Source of the DNA: Amoebidium appalachense
Taxonomy: Eukaryota > Ichthyosporea
NCBI GenBank assembly: GCA_963693365.1
Contig: CAVNZM010000012.1
Coordinates: 8,432,001 to 8,496,000, forward strand
DNA length: 64,000 nt
Direction of reading: 5' to 3'
In this document: positions 62,480-64,000 of the stretch, piece by piece
Layout: every line of letters begins with the position of its first letter
Position numbering within the stretch: position 1 is the first letter of the stretch
Position numbers and translations under genes: made by a program
The notes under the pieces: model-generated
Database searches by the model: none
Seen by the model: only the letters and a program-made list of their open reading frames with translations
Told to the model about the DNA's origin: nothing

Positions 62480-62540
62480 ATGGGGGATAAAAGTAAGAAC
62501 GCAGGCGTCTTGGTGCCGGGTTCCACCACCGTCACTCTAG
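62480..62540 (+). CDS. First exon of a tandem F-box/LRR paralogue (rest beyond right edge)
   Basis: ATG opens MGDKSKNAGVLVPGSTTVTL and ends in phase 1 at GTATGTGT. The length (61 bp), phase, donor and core SKNA-x2-LVPG match exon 1 of the F-box gene at 55946. Downstream, the intron start is also related: both carry a GCAGTGCAAA motif, GCTGATAACA, GTGGCTTCACA and TTTTTGATGCTTTGCC-like sequence, and then a long C/T tract. The F-box exon itself would lie past 64000. Confidence 0.65.
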
Positions 62541-62689
62541 GTATGTGTCGAGGGTTGCTGTGGCAGTGCAAAGCAACAGGGCTGATAACATGTGGTGGCT
62601 TCACAGAGGCAGTTATGCTTGATGTTAACGCTGTATCGCCGCGTGTATTGATGCTTTGCCGTTTTCGGCAGACACCTCTATTTCTCTGT

Positions 62690-63069
62690 CCCCTCCCTCC
62701 CGGCTCCTTCCCTCTCTCCCCCTTCTCCCCCCCCCCCCCCCCCCCCCCCCTCGTTCTCCCTGTCCCTCCCCGTCTCCCTCTCCCTGCCCGTCTCCATCTC
62801 CCTTCCCCTCGCCCTCCCCCCCCTCCCCCTGCTCCTCCCTCTCCCTCTCCCTCTCCTTCTCCCTCTTCCCCTCTCTCCCCCCTCGCCATCTCTCCTTCTC
62901 CCTCCCCCTCTCCCCCTCTCCCTCCCCTCTCCCTCCCCCTCTCCCTCTCCCCCCCTCCCCCTCCCCCTTCCCGCCCTCCCTGCTCGCCCTGACCCTCCCC
63001 CTCCTCCTCCACCTCACCTCCCCCTCCCCTTCCCCTCCCCCCTCCCCCTCTCCCTCTTTGCTCTCTCTC

Positions 63070-63104
<35 letters not shown>

Positions 63105-63180
63105 CTCCCTCCCTCCCTCCCTCCCTCCCTCCCTCCCTCCCTCGCTCTCGCTCTCGCTCTTGCTCTCTCTCCCTCCCTCC

Positions 63181-63215
<35 letters not shown>

Positions 63216-63415
63216 GTCCCTCCCCCCCCCCCCCCCCCCCCCCCGTCCCCACCTGCTCTCTACATCTCTCTGTTTCCCTCTTTCACTCAAAACTCTCGCT
63301 CTCTCTTGTCTCTCCACCTTCGCCCTACCCTCTCTCCCCCCCCCCCCCCCCCCCCCCCCCCCTCGACTCTCTCACTTCCGTTTTCTCTCTTCCTCTCTCT
63401 CTCTCTCCCTCTCTG

Positions 63416-63455
<40 letters not shown>

Positions 63456-63558
63456 ATACACACGCACATATATATATTTATATATATAATAATATTATAT
63501 ATATATATGCTCCCTCCCTCCCTCCCTCCCTCCCTCCCTCCCTCCCTCTCTCTCTCTC

Positions 63559-63653
<95 letters not shown>

Positions 63654-63720
63654 CTCTCGCTCCTCTCTCTCTCTCCCTCTCTTCCCTTCTCTCCCTCCCT
63701 TCCCCCTGTACATACTGTGT
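62690..63720 (+). repeat. Pyrimidine-rich tract after the second F-box first exon
   Basis: C/T-rich for a kilobase with (CCCT)n, (CT)n and a short (TA)n at 63430-63510. It occupies the position equivalent to the intron tract of the first copy. Confidence 0.9.
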
Positions 63721-63963
63721 CACTTTCTCACCACTCAACCTTGTTTCTTGTCGTAGCACGGCTGCACATTTCTATCCACAATGCACAAGGGTAAAAGAGG
63801 ATTTGTTTTTTGTGCGTCACAACACTTTTTTTCTTGCCCTCGGTTTCATACGTCTCCACTATGACGAAATCCCCCCCCCCCCCCCCCCCCCCCCCCCTCT
63901 TCCTCTCTTCCTCAGTACTAAGATTGCAGAGAACGCGCTCACTCACGTGCGAGCGCGTGCGCA

Positions 63964-64000
<37 letters not shown>

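Noticed and set aside
62380-63317. Arg/Glu-rich minus-strand frames that look like coiled coils
   Set aside because: They are translations of (GA)n and GGGA repeats.

Overview
The window is nuclear DNA of an intron-rich eukaryote. Coding exons are short (30-900 bp) with GT...AG borders and consistent phases, and the introns are filled with extreme simple sequence: G/C homopolymer tracts of 15-90 bp, (GT)n/(CA)n, (GA)n/(CT)n and (GGGA)n. I cannot name the organism. The best guess, held weakly, is a single-celled opisthokont or another protist, because the main gene is an EGF-bearing ABCG half-transporter like fungal Adp1. Nothing prokaryotic, viral or CRISPR-like is present. Most long open frames here (poly-Pro, poly-Gly, His/Thr, Cys/Val) are translations of microsatellites, not genes.

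Layout. 0.1-24.6 kb: one minus-strand gene that I could follow through 29 exons, from signal peptide to part of the membrane domain; its 3' end lies beyond the left edge. The protein is secretory signal, EGF-like/Cys-rich ectodomain, one TM helix, ABC ATPase, linker and ABC2 membrane domain. A tRNA-Ser(GCU) gene sits inside one intron and a 680-bp TTAA-flanked foldback element inside another. 27.2-34.1 kb: a second minus-strand gene, six phase-compatible exons, about 315 aa, seven predicted TM helices, family unknown. 36.0-39.5 kb: a minus-strand seven-TM receptor-like gene; 42.1-47.0 kb holds a broken partial duplicate of it with a TPR-type exon lodged in its enlarged intron. 50.3-54.9 kb: a minus-strand OTU-domain (deubiquitinase-like) gene with an N-terminal hydrophobic segment. 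55.9-59.6 kb: a plus-strand F-box/leucine-rich-repeat gene; the start of a tandem paralogue lies at 62.5 kb and runs off the right edge.

Overlaid on this are dispersed repeats, nearly all in one orientation and bracketed by poly-G, plus several minisatellites and foldbacks. The most striking recurrent feature is positional: on the coding strand a long C-tract (sometimes a G-tract) begins within a few to about 60 bases of the 5' splice site in most introns, and (GT)n/(CA)n arrays often themselves supply the donor GT or acceptor CAG. There is no operon-like organisation. The genes look functionally independent: one transporter, two seven-TM proteins, and two ubiquitin-pathway candidates (OTU, F-box). 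All gene models are hand-built from splice motifs and frame; none was tested against transcripts or databases.
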